From Pseudomonadota bacterium (GTDB lineage Bacteria > Pseudomonadota > Gammaproteobacteria > Xanthomonadales > Xanthomonadaceae), in the NCBI GenBank assembly GCA_023461075.1, contig JAEWNY010000074.1, positions 1 through 28,076 on the forward strand: a stretch of 28,076 nt of DNA, written 5' to 3'. This document shows positions 8,266 through 14,933 of this stretch, piece by piece (positions within the stretch are counted from its first letter, which is position 1; every line of letters begins with the position of its first letter). The notes under the pieces are model-generated. The model was not told the origin of the DNA, did no database searches, and was given only the letters and a program-made list of their open reading frames with translations. Position numbers and translations under genes: made by a program.

Positions 8266-9597
8266 TCACAACTGCGATTTCAATGGCAGCACGAACTTCT
8301 CCATGAGCTTCTCCTTGCCGGGTCGCTTCAGCCAGGTGTCATAGGTATAGCGCACGGTGGGCCTGAGGTCGTCCTCGAACACTTCGGTCATACGCGCGGC
8401 GAAGTCGCGGTTGTAGACATTGAGGCTGGCCTCGTCGTTGAGCCGGAAGCTGCGGATGTCGAAATTGGTCGAGCCCACGCTGACCAGCAGCCCGTCCACG
8501 ATCAGCATCTTGTTGTGCATCATCGTCGGCTGGTACTCGTACACCTCGACCCCGGCCTTGAGCACCTCGCCCCAGTGCGCCTTGGAAGCGAGCCGCACGG
8601 TCTCCGAATCGATGTGCTTGCCCGGCACGATCACCCGCACCCTTACCCCGCGATGGCGCGCCGCGACCAGCGCCTTGATGATGAGATCGTCGGGCACGAA
8701 ATAGGCCGCCGCAAGGTCGATGCTGCGCTCGGCCGCGGCGATGGAGAGCAGGTACATCAGGTGCATCGATTCGCTGCCGCCGGCGGGCGAGGCGATGAAC
8801 ATGTGCGCGTCCATCGGCCCGGCCGCTGCCAGCGCCGGGAAATAGTCCGGGCCGTTCAGCACCACGCCCGTCGTCTTGATCCAGTTGTCGTTGAAGGCGG
8901 CCTGGAACTGGCTCACGGCGGGGCCACGGATGCGGAAGTGCATGTCGCGCCAGTGCTTGGGGTCCTGGGCGTGGCCCGACCACTCGTCGGCGATGCCGAC
9001 CCCACCTGTGAACGCGATTTCCCCATCGACGACGAGCAGCTTGCGATGCGTGCGGTTGTTCAGCCGCCCGAGGTTGTACCACTTGAGCGGGCGATACTTG
9101 TGGATGACCACGCCGGCCTTCTCCATCTCGTCCAGCTGCGCATCGTCCATCTTGATCGCACCGACCCAGTCCACCAGCAGATTGACCTTGACGCCGGCGC
9201 GCGCGCGCTCGGCCAGTGCATCGGCGAACTGCTGGCCGATTTCGCCCGACCAGTAGATGTAGGTTTCGAAATTGATGTTGCGACGCGCGCCGCGAATCGC
9301 CTCCAGCATCGCGGGGAAGATGGCGTCGCCGTTCTGCAGGTCGTCCACCTGGTTGCCGGTGCTGATCGAGGGGCCGAGCATCACCCCCAGCTCGCGTTCG
9401 AACTGCGGATCGTCAACCGTGTATCGATGCTCGATCTTGCGCTCGAGCTTCTTCTCCGGGGTCGCGAAGTTCATCGCCAGCACCACGGCCAGCACGGTTA
9501 GCAAAGCGGTGATCACCACTGTCCAGATCATTCGGCGGCGGCTCCAGTCGAAACGCATGGCGTGAGGTCGGGGCGAAAACCCGGCCAGCATGCGCAT
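8266..9597 (-). CDS. Phospholipase D family protein, cardiolipin synthase type
   Basis: 443 residues from the ATG at 9597. One hydrophobic anchor (about 24-43) is followed by two PLD domains with complete HKD motifs: H184-K186-D191 in THRKLLVVDGEIAFTGG and H361-K363-D368 in MHNKMLIVDGLLVSVGSTNFD. Two intact HKD motifs, the ETYIYWSG segment and the NNRTHRK context point to bacterial cardiolipin synthases (ClsA/ClsB group), which condense phosphatidylglycerol, or phosphatidylglycerol with phosphatidylethanolamine, at the inner membrane. ClsA normally has two N-terminal helices; this one has one, so I leave the symbol open. Start choice: 9597 has GAAGG 7 bases upstream, while an in-frame ATG at 9558 (MRFDWSRRRM) has none but sits nearer the anchor. 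The gene lies between DUF456 and the MscS channel on the same strand. Confidence 0.88.
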   Translation of the reverse strand: MRMLAGFSPRPHAMRFDWSRRRMIWTVVITALLTVLAVVLAMNFATPEKKLERKIEHRYTVDDPQFERELGVMLGPSISTGNQVDDLQNGDAIFPAMLEAIRGARRNINFETYIYWSGEIGQQFADALAERARAGVKVNLLVDWVGAIKMDDAQLDEMEKAGVVIHKYRPLKWYNLGRLNNRTHRKLLVVDGEIAFTGGVGIADEWSGHAQDPKHWRDMHFRIRGPAVSQFQAAFNDNWIKTTGVVLNGPDYFPALAAAGPMDAHMFIASPAGGSESMHLMYLLSIAAAERSIDLAAAYFVPDDLIIKALVAARHRGVRVRVIVPGKHIDSETVRLASKAHWGEVLKAGVEVYEYQPTMMHNKMLIVDGLLVSVGSTNFDIRSFRLNDEASLNVYNRDFAARMTEVFEDDLRPTVRYTYDTWLKRPGKEKLMEKFVLPLKSQL

Positions 9598-9603
9598 CCG
9601 CCC

Positions 9604-9639
9604 GCCTTCAACCGGTGAAGGCGCGAAGCGAGGCCTTCA
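9604..9639 (-). promoter_or_regulatory. Three alternating copies of TGAAGGC/GCCTTCA between the DUF456 and cardiolipin synthase genes
   Basis: Read on the minus strand: TGAAGGC (9639-9633, containing the DUF456 stop codon), 10 bases, GCCTTCA (9622-9616), 5 bases, TGAAGGC (9610-9604, containing the GAAGG ribosome site of the next gene). The middle copy can pair perfectly with either flank but not both, which gives two competing 7-base-pair hairpins. Function is inferred. Confidence 0.45.
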
Positions 9640-10143
9640 GTCGATGAACCAGGCCAGCGCGAACACCCCGAGCATCGTCGCCACCAGTGCCAGCTTGAGC
9701 GCCATCCCCAGCACGATGCCGAGCCAGGTGCCGACGCCGACCCGGGCTGCATGGCCGATGTCGTGTCGCTGCAGGCTGCGCCGATGCAGCAGCTCGCCGG
9801 CCACCGCGCCGGCGAACGCACCGATGAAGATGCCGAACGGACCCAGGAACAGCCCCGCCAGCATGCCGAGCACCGAGCCGATGATCGCGAAGCGGCTAGC
9901 GCCGACGCGCTTGGCGCCCTTGGCGGTCGCCCAGAAATCCACCACCAGCGAGACCACGGTCAGGATGCCGAGGATCACAAGCGGCAGCACGCCGACCCGG
10001 CTGAAGCCATCGCCCCAGGCGGCAACCAGCAGCCCCGCGAATACCAGCGGCACGCCGGGCAACGCCGGCAGCACGGTACCGATGACGCCGACCAGCACCA
10101 TCAGGCCGCCGACGATGTAAAAGAGCGTCTGGTTTTCCATCAT
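9637..10143 (-). CDS. DUF456 family membrane protein
   Basis: 168 residues, almost entirely hydrophobic, starting MMENQTLFYIVGGLMVLVG. The start, the LPALPGVPLVFAGLLVAAW motif and the GPFGIFIGAFAGAVAGELL segment match DUF456, a small multi-pass inner membrane family with no established function. I count about four to five membrane segments (near 6-45, 57-75, 90-120 and 145-165) and one short basic loop (RRSLQRHD). Two adjacent ATG codons (10143 and 10140) compete for the start. The frame stays open upstream to 10179, but that stretch (VDNRRRPESRR) looks non-coding. It is the first gene of a minus-strand run with the cardiolipin synthase and MscS genes, which suggests an envelope-related role but does not prove it. 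Confidence 0.85.
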   Translation of the reverse strand: MMENQTLFYIVGGLMVLVGVIGTVLPALPGVPLVFAGLLVAAWGDGFSRVGVLPLVILGILTVVSLVVDFWATAKGAKRVGASRFAIIGSVLGMLAGLFLGPFGIFIGAFAGAVAGELLHRRSLQRHDIGHAARVGVGTWLGIVLGMALKLALVATMLGVFALAWFID

Positions 10144-10187
10144 GCGTCTCGATTCCGGGCGCCGTCGATTGTCCACCAAAAGCCCGA

Positions 10188-10216
10188 TTGCAATTTCACG
10201 GGGCCAGCGCTAATTT
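10188..10216 (+). promoter_or_regulatory. Predicted sigma-70 promoter of the cold-shock gene
   Basis: TTGCAA (10188-10193), 17 bases, then TAATTT (10211-10216), optimal spacing with good matches to both boxes. Transcription would start near 10223, giving a leader of about 156 bases before the ATG at 10379. The -10 box overlaps the inner part of an inverted repeat (10199-10223, CGGGGCCA and TGGCCCCG arms). Confidence 0.6.
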
Positions 10217-10235
10217 GGCCCCGCTGAGTTCCAAG

Positions 10236-10311
10236 GGTCACCGAGAACCGTGACCTGCGTGGTGGCTTCACCGGATGCTGCACCGTCGTTCCACGTTCCC
10301 TCCTTGTGACC
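10236..10311 (+). promoter_or_regulatory. Leader of the cold-shock mRNA with alternative pairing
   Basis: Inside the predicted leader, GGTCAC (10236-10241) can pair with GTGACC at 10250-10255 (8-base loop) or with a second GTGACC at 10306-10311. Long structured leaders that switch fold with temperature are known for cspA of E. coli. Whether this one does so is inference. Confidence 0.35.
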
Positions 10312-10378
10312 AGCATCGCCAAGGCGCGGTCCTGCCGTGATGAGGCGACCACCCTGCAATGTCCTAGGAGTCAGTTCG

Positions 10379-10588
10379 ATGTCGAACCGTGAAACCGGTA
10401 CCGTGAAGTGGTTCAACGATGCCAAGGGATTTGGCTTCATCAGCCGCGAGAACGGGGAGGATGTCTTCGTCCACTTCCGCGCCATCCAGTCGCAGGGTTT
10501 CAAGACCCTGAAGGAAGGCCAGACGGTGAGCTTCACCGTGGTGCAAGGCCAGAAAGGCCTGCAGGCCGATGCCGTCGAGCCGATGTGA
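10379..10588 (+). CDS. Cold-shock domain protein (CspA family)
   Basis: 69 residues, the normal size for a single cold-shock domain. RNP1 is KGFGFI (16-21) and RNP2 is VFVHF (29-33), with the usual opening TGTVKWFND. CspA-type proteins bind single-stranded RNA and DNA and melt secondary structure, either in the cold or as constitutive RNA chaperones. The ATG at 10379 has TAGGAG (10365-10370) 8 bases upstream; an open frame reaches back to 10337 but lacks such a site. A strong terminator follows at 10622, so the gene is probably a single transcription unit. The predicted long leader would fit cold or post-transcriptional control. The number of csp paralogues cannot be judged from this window, so no symbol is given. 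Confidence 0.97.
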   Translation: MSNRETGTVKWFNDAKGFGFISRENGEDVFVHFRAIQSQGFKTLKEGQTVSFTVVQGQKGLQADAVEPM

Positions 10589-10621
10589 AACAAGCCTGAT
10601 CAAGTCAATATTGCGACATTG

Positions 10622-10651
10622 GAAGCCCCGCGGATGCGGGGCTTCTTTCTT
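10622..10651 (+). terminator. Rho-independent terminator after the cold-shock gene
   Basis: A perfect 10-base-pair stem GAAGCCCCGC/GCGGGGCTTC with loop GGAT, followed by TTTCTT. It lies 33 bases after the stop codon. Confidence 0.92.
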
Positions 10652-10681
10652 GCCGGGAGTGTGTCAATGGATGCCGCAACC

Positions 10682-10705
10682 AAAACGGCCCGCCTGCGCG
10701 GGCCG
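10682..10705 (-). terminator. Rho-independent terminator of the glycine-zipper lipoprotein gene
   Basis: On the minus strand a perfect 8-base-pair stem CGGCCCGC/GCGGGCCG with a 4-base loop is followed directly by TTTT. It lies 37 bases after the lipoprotein stop codon and faces the cold-shock terminator. Confidence 0.75.
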
Positions 10706-10742
10706 GTTCGTCATCCGATGATTGGACGATGACGCGTCTGGA

Positions 10743-11213
10743 TCAGCGGGCCCAGACGCGACCGTTGTAGACGCGCACATAGGAGCCTTGGCGGATGCCG
10801 CCGATGTCGCTCTGGGTGACCACCGTCTCGCGGCCGTCGTTCATGCGCACGTACACGTTGTAGCTGCCGCCGGCACCGGTACGGTTCTGGATGGCATTGC
10901 CGGCGACTGCACCAGCGACGGCGCCCGCCGCGGTGGCGGTGTTCTGGCGACCTTCGCTGTCGGTCTGGTTCTTGGCGATCTCGCGCGCTGCGACCGCACC
11001 GACCACGCCACCGACTACCGCACCGGTAGCGCTCGGCATGCTGGACGAACCGGAAACCATCTCGATGCGGGTCACCGTGCCGCAGTCATAGCAGTTGGCG
11101 CTCGCCGGAGGCGGACTGCTGCCATAGGTAGAGCCATAAGGGGAGGTGGCGCAAGCCGACAGTGCGAGCGTGGAGGCGGCAAGCGTGCCGAAGGCGATCT
11201 GGCGGATGTTCAT
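10743..11213 (-). CDS. Glycine-zipper 2TM lipoprotein (SlyB/Pcp-like)
   Basis: 156 residues. A lipoprotein signal peptide ends in the lipobox LSAC with the acylated cysteine at C21; the following Ala-Thr favours the outer membrane. The middle has a glycine-zipper region (about 75-120; GAVVGGVVGAVAAREIA and AAGAVAGAVAGNAIQN), and the C-terminal part (SYNVYVRMNDGRETVVTQSD, then GSYVRVYNGRVW) is the usual domain of SlyB-like proteins. SlyB-type lipoproteins help keep the outer membrane intact, for example under PhoPQ control in enterics. The ATG at 11213 has AGGAGA 7 bases upstream. The gene has its own terminator and so is probably monocistronic. Confidence 0.9.
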   Translation of the reverse strand: MNIRQIAFGTLAASTLALSACATSPYGSTYGSSPPPASANCYDCGTVTRIEMVSGSSSMPSATGAVVGGVVGAVAAREIAKNQTDSEGRQNTATAAGAVAGAVAGNAIQNRTGAGGSYNVYVRMNDGRETVVTQSDIGGIRQGSYVRVYNGRVWAR

Positions 11214-11384
11214 GCGGGTCTCCTGTGTACTTCGTGAGGAATGACACCCCGAACCGTAGGCTGTGCCCAATGAACCCCGTGCGAAACTGCGCCTGGCGTG
11301 TCAGGCGGCGTTCATCGCGGAAGATCCGGCAAGTGGAAAAGCCCGGACCCGCCGGCGTTTTTTCGCCATGCTCGAGACTGCGTA

Positions 11385-11834
11385 TCAGCCTTTCCTGAAA
11401 TCGTCGTGGCAGGCCTTGCACTGGCCGCCGACCTCGCCCATGGTCTGCTTCAGGCTTTCGCAGCTGAGCGGCGGGCTGCTTTGCGCGGCATCCAGCGCGG
11501 CGCGGAAGTCGGCGGTGTGCTTGGCGAAGCGCTCGTCGCCGGCGAGATCGCCGAACGCGGGATCGATGTCGTCGGCCATGCGGCGCAAGGTTTGCAGGTG
11601 CGGGATGGTGTCGTTGGCAGTGCAGCGGTTGGCTTCCAGGTTCTTCTTCAACTGGCCCATGTGCCAGGACTGCACGGTCATGACAGCATCGGGGAAGTGG
11701 TCCTGGCGGGCCTGCCACGCGCGCATCGCCATCACCGCGCCGATCGCGCCGAGCACCAGGCCGAGCAGCAGCATGAAGAAGTAGCGCCCGGCGGCCGAGG
11801 GCTTGCGCGGGGTGGAATCGGCGGGACTGGACAT
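11385..11834 (-). CDS. Membrane-anchored class II cytochrome c (cytochrome c'/c556-like)
   Basis: 149 residues. One hydrophobic helix (about 18-38, RYFFMLLLGLVLGAIGAVMA) anchors the protein in the inner membrane with the rest in the periplasm. The haem-binding motif C139-K-A-C142-H143 lies 6 residues from the C-terminus, which is the arrangement of class II cytochromes c (four-helix bundle). Two further cysteines (C71 in NRCTAND and C125 in LSCES) could form a disulfide. The usual class II protein is soluble and exported by a cleaved signal peptide; a retained anchor would tie it to membrane electron transfer, although cleavage cannot be excluded. The redox partner is unknown. Start 11834 is preferred over the longer open frame to 11876 because that overlaps the tcdA promoter; the ribosome site is weak. 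Confidence 0.82.
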   Translation of the reverse strand: MSSPADSTPRKPSAAGRYFFMLLLGLVLGAIGAVMAMRAWQARQDHFPDAVMTVQSWHMGQLKKNLEANRCTANDTIPHLQTLRRMADDIDPAFGDLAGDERFAKHTADFRAALDAAQSSPPLSCESLKQTMGEVGGQCKACHDDFRKG

Positions 11835-11890
11835 GGGCGGGGCTCGCAGTTCGACGGGTTTGGCGGACCTTAGCACGCCGCTCTCATCGG

Positions 11891-11896
11891 TAGAAT
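11891..11896 (+). promoter_or_regulatory. tcdA: Predicted -10 element of tcdA
   Basis: TAGAAT ends only 6 bases before the tcdA ATG at 11903, so the expected transcription start falls on or next to the start codon (leaderless mRNA). No convincing -35 box is visible. Confidence 0.5.
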
Positions 11897-11902
11897 GATG
11901 CG

Positions 11903-12700
11903 ATGAATGCGCAGTGGATCGAACGGTTCGGCGGCATCGACCGTCTGTACGGACAGGGCGCGCTGGCGCGGCTTGCGCGGGCGCATGTCGCGGTGGTCGG
12001 GATCGGCGGCGTCGGCTCGTGGGCTGTGGAGGCGCTGGCGCGCAGCGGCATCGGCAAGCTCACCCTGATCGATGCCGACGATCTGTGCGTGTCGAACACC
12101 AATCGCCAGTTGCCGGCGCTTGCCGGCCAGTACGGGCGCAACAAGGTCGATGCGATGGCCGAGCGCGCGCGTGCGATCAACCCCGGCATCGAGGTCGAAG
12201 CGGTCGCCTCCTTCCTGACCCCGTCCAACATGCCCGAGCTGCTCTCTGACGGCTACGACCTTGTGCTCGATGCCTGCGACAGCTTCCGCAGCAAGGTCGA
12301 GATGATCGCGTTCTGTCGACGTCGCAAGCAGCCGATCATCACCGTGGGCGCGGCCGGGGGCCGTACCGACGTCACCCAGGTGAGGGTGCGCGATCTTTCG
12401 CGCACCGAGCACGACGCCATGCTCTCGCTGATCCGCAAGAAGCTGCGCGGCGAATTCAACTTCCCGAAGAACCACGACCGCTACTTCGGCGTGACGGCGG
12501 TCTATTCGCTGGAGAACGTGCGCTATCCGCAGGCCGATGGCAGCGTCTGCGGCCTCCGCCCGAAGCTGGGCGCCGACGAGGCGTTGAAGCTTGATTGCGG
12601 TGCGGGCCTGGGCGCGGCGACCCACATCACCGGCACGTTCGCGTTCGCGGCGGTCGGTAAGGCGCTGGAGATGCTGCTGAAGCCGAAGGTCGCGGCCTGA
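11903..12700 (+). CDS. tcdA: tRNA threonylcarbamoyladenosine dehydratase
   Basis: Cyclises N6-threonylcarbamoyladenosine at position 37 of ANN-decoding tRNAs to ct6A, using ATP, in the cytoplasm. 265 residues, the usual size. The E1-like Rossmann fold shows the nucleotide loop GIGGVGSW (33-40), LIDADDLCVSNTNRQ (55-69) and the later LVLDACDSFRSK. FCRRRKQPIITVGAAGGRTD and SLENVRYP are also typical of TcdA/CsdL. The frame has one in-frame ATG near the domain start. Two other ATG codons just upstream are out of frame. No ribosome binding site precedes it, in line with a leaderless transcript. The gene diverges from the cytochrome gene and converges with the TatD gene. Confidence 0.93.
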   Translation: MNAQWIERFGGIDRLYGQGALARLARAHVAVVGIGGVGSWAVEALARSGIGKLTLIDADDLCVSNTNRQLPALAGQYGRNKVDAMAERARAINPGIEVEAVASFLTPSNMPELLSDGYDLVLDACDSFRSKVEMIAFCRRRKQPIITVGAAGGRTDVTQVRVRDLSRTEHDAMLSLIRKKLRGEFNFPKNHDRYFGVTAVYSLENVRYPQADGSVCGLRPKLGADEALKLDCGAGLGAATHITGTFAFAAVGKALEMLLKPKVAA

Positions 12701-12709
12701 TCGGGTCGC

Positions 12710-13486
12710 TCAGTCGACCTTGATCCCGAACAGCCGTTCGGCATTGGCGGTCGTCGCCGCCGCGATGAGTGCGGGGTCTTCGTTGCGCAACTCGGCGATC
12801 GCATCCAGCACGTGGATCATTCGCGCCGGCTCGTTGCGTTGGCCGCGCCACTGGCTGTCCGGCTGGTCGGGCGAATCGGTTTCCAGCAGCAGGTGCTCGA
12901 TCGGCATCGCAGCCACCACGCGCCGCAGTCTTTGCGCGCGATCGTAGGTCACCGGCCCGCCGATCCCGAGCAGGAAACCGAGCTTGTAGAGCTGCTCGGC
13001 CTGCGCCTGGCTACCGGCGAAACTGTGGACCACGCCGCGCAATGGCATGAAGCGGCGCAAGGTGGCGATGACCGCATCGAACGCACGCCGTGCATGCACG
13101 ACGACCGGCAGGTCGAAGTCGCGCGCCCGTTTCAGTTGCGCCTCGAAATAATGCTGCTGCTCGGCACGGTCCAGGTCCTCGACGTAGCAGTCGAGGCCGA
13201 TCTCGCCGACCGCCACGCACGGCTCGGTGTCAAGCCAGGTTTTCAGCCAGTCGAGGTGCTCGCGGCGATGCCAGGGCAGGTAGATCGGATGCAGGCCGTA
13301 GGCGGCGTGGAGGCCCGGTTCGGCCTTGCAGACATCGCGCAGGCGCGGCCAGCCATCGGCATCGATGGCCGGGACGACCTGCGCCAATACGCCGGCATCC
13401 ATGGCGCGGGCGAGCGCCGCGTCGCGATCGGCGTCGAAGGCATCGACATCGAAATGGCTGTGGGTATCGACAAGCCGCAGCGCCAT
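12710..13486 (-). CDS. TatD family metal-dependent deoxyribonuclease
   Basis: 258 residues with the full metal site of the TatD amidohydrolase-like barrel: H9 and H11 in DTHSHFD, E95 in GEIGLD, H131 in VVHAR, H154 in VHSFAG and D204 in LLETDSPD. TatD-type enzymes are cytoplasmic DNases with 3'-5' exonuclease activity in DNA repair and degradation. The family has several paralogues (TatD, YcfH, YjjV) that I cannot tell apart here; the spacing and the short C-terminal part suit YjjV or YcfH as well as TatD. It starts 12 bases after the DUF6116 gene on the same strand, so the two are probably one operon. Its stop is 9 bases from the tcdA stop, on opposite strands. Confidence 0.92.
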   Translation of the reverse strand: MALRLVDTHSHFDVDAFDADRDAALARAMDAGVLAQVVPAIDADGWPRLRDVCKAEPGLHAAYGLHPIYLPWHRREHLDWLKTWLDTEPCVAVGEIGLDCYVEDLDRAEQQHYFEAQLKRARDFDLPVVVHARRAFDAVIATLRRFMPLRGVVHSFAGSQAQAEQLYKLGFLLGIGGPVTYDRAQRLRRVVAAMPIEHLLLETDSPDQPDSQWRGQRNEPARMIHVLDAIAELRNEDPALIAAATTANAERLFGIKVD

Positions 13487-13498
13487 GCCTGTCGCCGC

Positions 13499-13738
13499 TC
13501 AGTGGCGTGGCCGATCCGGGTCCAATGGAGGGCGCACGGGTTCGTCGGGCCGCACCGCATCGCGATCTTTTTTCCAGTTCGCAAGGATGATCGTCGCGAT
13601 GCCGAACAACAATTCGTCGACCAGCGGGATGGGCGAGAACAGCGCGAGAACGAACAGCACGCCGGCCAGCTTGAACAGGGTCGGGTGCTTGAGCTTGCGT
13701 GCCCAGTTGAGCAAAGGGGCGAGGAAGAGTCGGCTCAT
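13499..13738 (-). CDS. DUF6116 family small membrane-associated protein
   Basis: 79 residues from the ATG at 13738: MSRLFLAPLLNWARKLKHPT, a hydrophobic stretch (about 21-58, LFKLAGVLFVLALFSPIPLV and DELLFGIATIILANWKK), and a charged Pro-rich tail. This layout matches, from memory, the DUF6116 proteins of Xanthomonadaceae; the function is not known. The open frame reaches 13780, but the extra residues look non-coding. The ribosome site is weak (AGGGA 12 bases upstream). It is the first gene of a likely two-gene unit with the TatD-type nuclease, which gives no functional clue. Confidence 0.75.
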   Translation of the reverse strand: MSRLFLAPLLNWARKLKHPTLFKLAGVLFVLALFSPIPLVDELLFGIATIILANWKKDRDAVRPDEPVRPPLDPDRPRH

Positions 13739-13959
13739 GGCGATGTCGAATCCCTGCGGCGGGAGGCCGCTGTCGAGCAAAACCTAACACGATGGACGCC
13801 ACGGCCAGGCGATGTCCTCACTGGAGGGTTGGCGCACATTTAGCTGACTGGCTTCTGAGCCGCGATGCGTCGCGCCGGCCCAAGCATGGTCATGTTCAGA
13901 CAACCCGCGCTTGAATGCAGCTGTCGGACGCGGCGGGCTTTCCGCCGAAGGAGAACAAC

Positions 13960-14778
13960 ATGTACATCGACAACAAATTGCTCGCGGTTGCCTTGGGTTC
14001 CCTGCTGGTCGGTGGCGGTGCCGTCGCGGCCTACAACACGATCCAGTCGCAGCCGGCTTCACCCGCACAGGCAGCAGCCGCTTCGATGGTGACCGCGCAG
14101 CCGGCGGCGCTCGCGCCCGATACGACTGCGCAGGTCGCGCCGCTCAATCTCGCCGCCGGTCCGGACATTGCCTTCGCCCCGATCGTTGGGGTCAAACCGG
14201 TCACGACCAGCAGCACGCAGTACGCGACGGTGCTGGATGTCGATCCGGTCACCCGCCAGGTGGCGCAGAGCCAGCCACGTCAGGTCTGCGAAAACGTGCC
14301 CGTGACCCAACGCCTGCCAGAGCGTGACGGCAACGTCGGCGGCACGGTGGCCGGTGCTGTGATCGGTGGCCTGGCCGGCAACCAGCTCGGCAAGAACAAG
14401 GGCGGCGACCGTCGCAAGATCGAAACCGCCGCCGGTGCGGTCGGCGGTGCCTTCCTCGGTCGCTACATCGACCAGCGTCATGTCGGCGGCCGGGTGGTGC
14501 AGACCACCGAGCGCCAATGCCGCACGGTCAGCGATACGGTCAACAGCAGCAAGGTGATCGGCTACGACGTGACCTTCCGCAATCCGGACGGTTCGACCGG
14601 GATGAAGCGGATGACCAGCCGCCCCGGCTCGCGCCTCAACCTCGGCAAATCGACGAGCACCGCCGGCTATGACGTGACCTACGAGTTCAACGGCGAGCAG
14701 AAGGTGGTGCGGATGGACGAGCGTCCGAGCGTCGATCGCTTCCGCGTGGTCGATGGCCAGGTGATCACCAAGGGCTGA
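13960..14778 (+). CDS. Glycine-zipper 2TM domain protein, large form
   Basis: 272 residues. The N-terminus (MYIDNKLLAVALGSLLVGGG and AVAAYNT) is one hydrophobic segment without a lipobox, so it is an inner membrane anchor or signal peptide. A long Ala/Pro-rich linker (about 30-100) follows, then a glycine zipper (about 124-170; GGTVAGAVIGGLAGNQLG and TAAGAVGGAFLGRYID) and a C-terminal domain (VIGYDVTFRNPDGS, YDVTYEFNGEQKVVRMDERP) of the kind found in Rickettsia 17-kDa surface antigen relatives. The role is probably in the envelope; the exact function is unknown. The ATG at 13960 has AAGGAG 6 bases upstream. A strong terminator follows at 14815, and 220 bases without a gene precede it, so it is its own unit. 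No clear promoter is visible in that gap. Confidence 0.88.
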   Translation: MYIDNKLLAVALGSLLVGGGAVAAYNTIQSQPASPAQAAAASMVTAQPAALAPDTTAQVAPLNLAAGPDIAFAPIVGVKPVTTSSTQYATVLDVDPVTRQVAQSQPRQVCENVPVTQRLPERDGNVGGTVAGAVIGGLAGNQLGKNKGGDRRKIETAAGAVGGAFLGRYIDQRHVGGRVVQTTERQCRTVSDTVNSSKVIGYDVTFRNPDGSTGMKRMTSRPGSRLNLGKSTSTAGYDVTYEFNGEQKVVRMDERPSVDRFRVVDGQVITKG

Positions 14779-14814
14779 TCGCGCCACCTGCAAAGCAAAC
14801 GGATGCGAATGGAG

Positions 14815-14844
14815 CGGGAGCCGGCGACGGCTCCCGTCTCTTTT
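14815..14844 (+). terminator. Rho-independent terminator after the large glycine-zipper gene
   Basis: A perfect 9-base-pair stem CGGGAGCCG/CGGCTCCCG with loop GCGA, followed by TCTCTTTT, 36 bases after the stop codon. Confidence 0.88.
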
Positions 14845-14891
14845 GCGGGTCATTTTGGCCCGGCTTTCGGCACGAGGGTTGGCGCGACGGT

Positions 14892-14897
14892 TAAACT
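14892..14897 (+). promoter_or_regulatory. Predicted -10 element of the glutaryl-CoA dehydrogenase gene
   Basis: TAAACT, 37 bases before the start codon; TAtaaT-like, with no clear -35 box. The leader would be about 30 bases with GGAAG roughly 12 bases before the ATG. Confidence 0.35.
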
Positions 14898-14933
14898 GCG
14901 GGGCTTGTGTCTCCTCCGGAAGCGACATCCAAC

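Noticed and set aside
7431..8306. 291-codon plus-strand open frame opposite the MscS gene
   Set aside because: Very rich in Gln, His and Asp, typical of the reverse frame of Leu/Val/Ile codons in a membrane protein.
11337..11357. Possible minus-strand terminator after the cytochrome gene (GCCGG...CCGGGC then TTTT)
   Set aside because: The stem has only five pairs interrupted by a bulge, too weak to claim.
13739..13959. Promoter for the large glycine-zipper gene
   Set aside because: TTGAAT at 13911-13916 looks like a -10 box, but nothing acceptable lies at -35, and other choices are equally weak.
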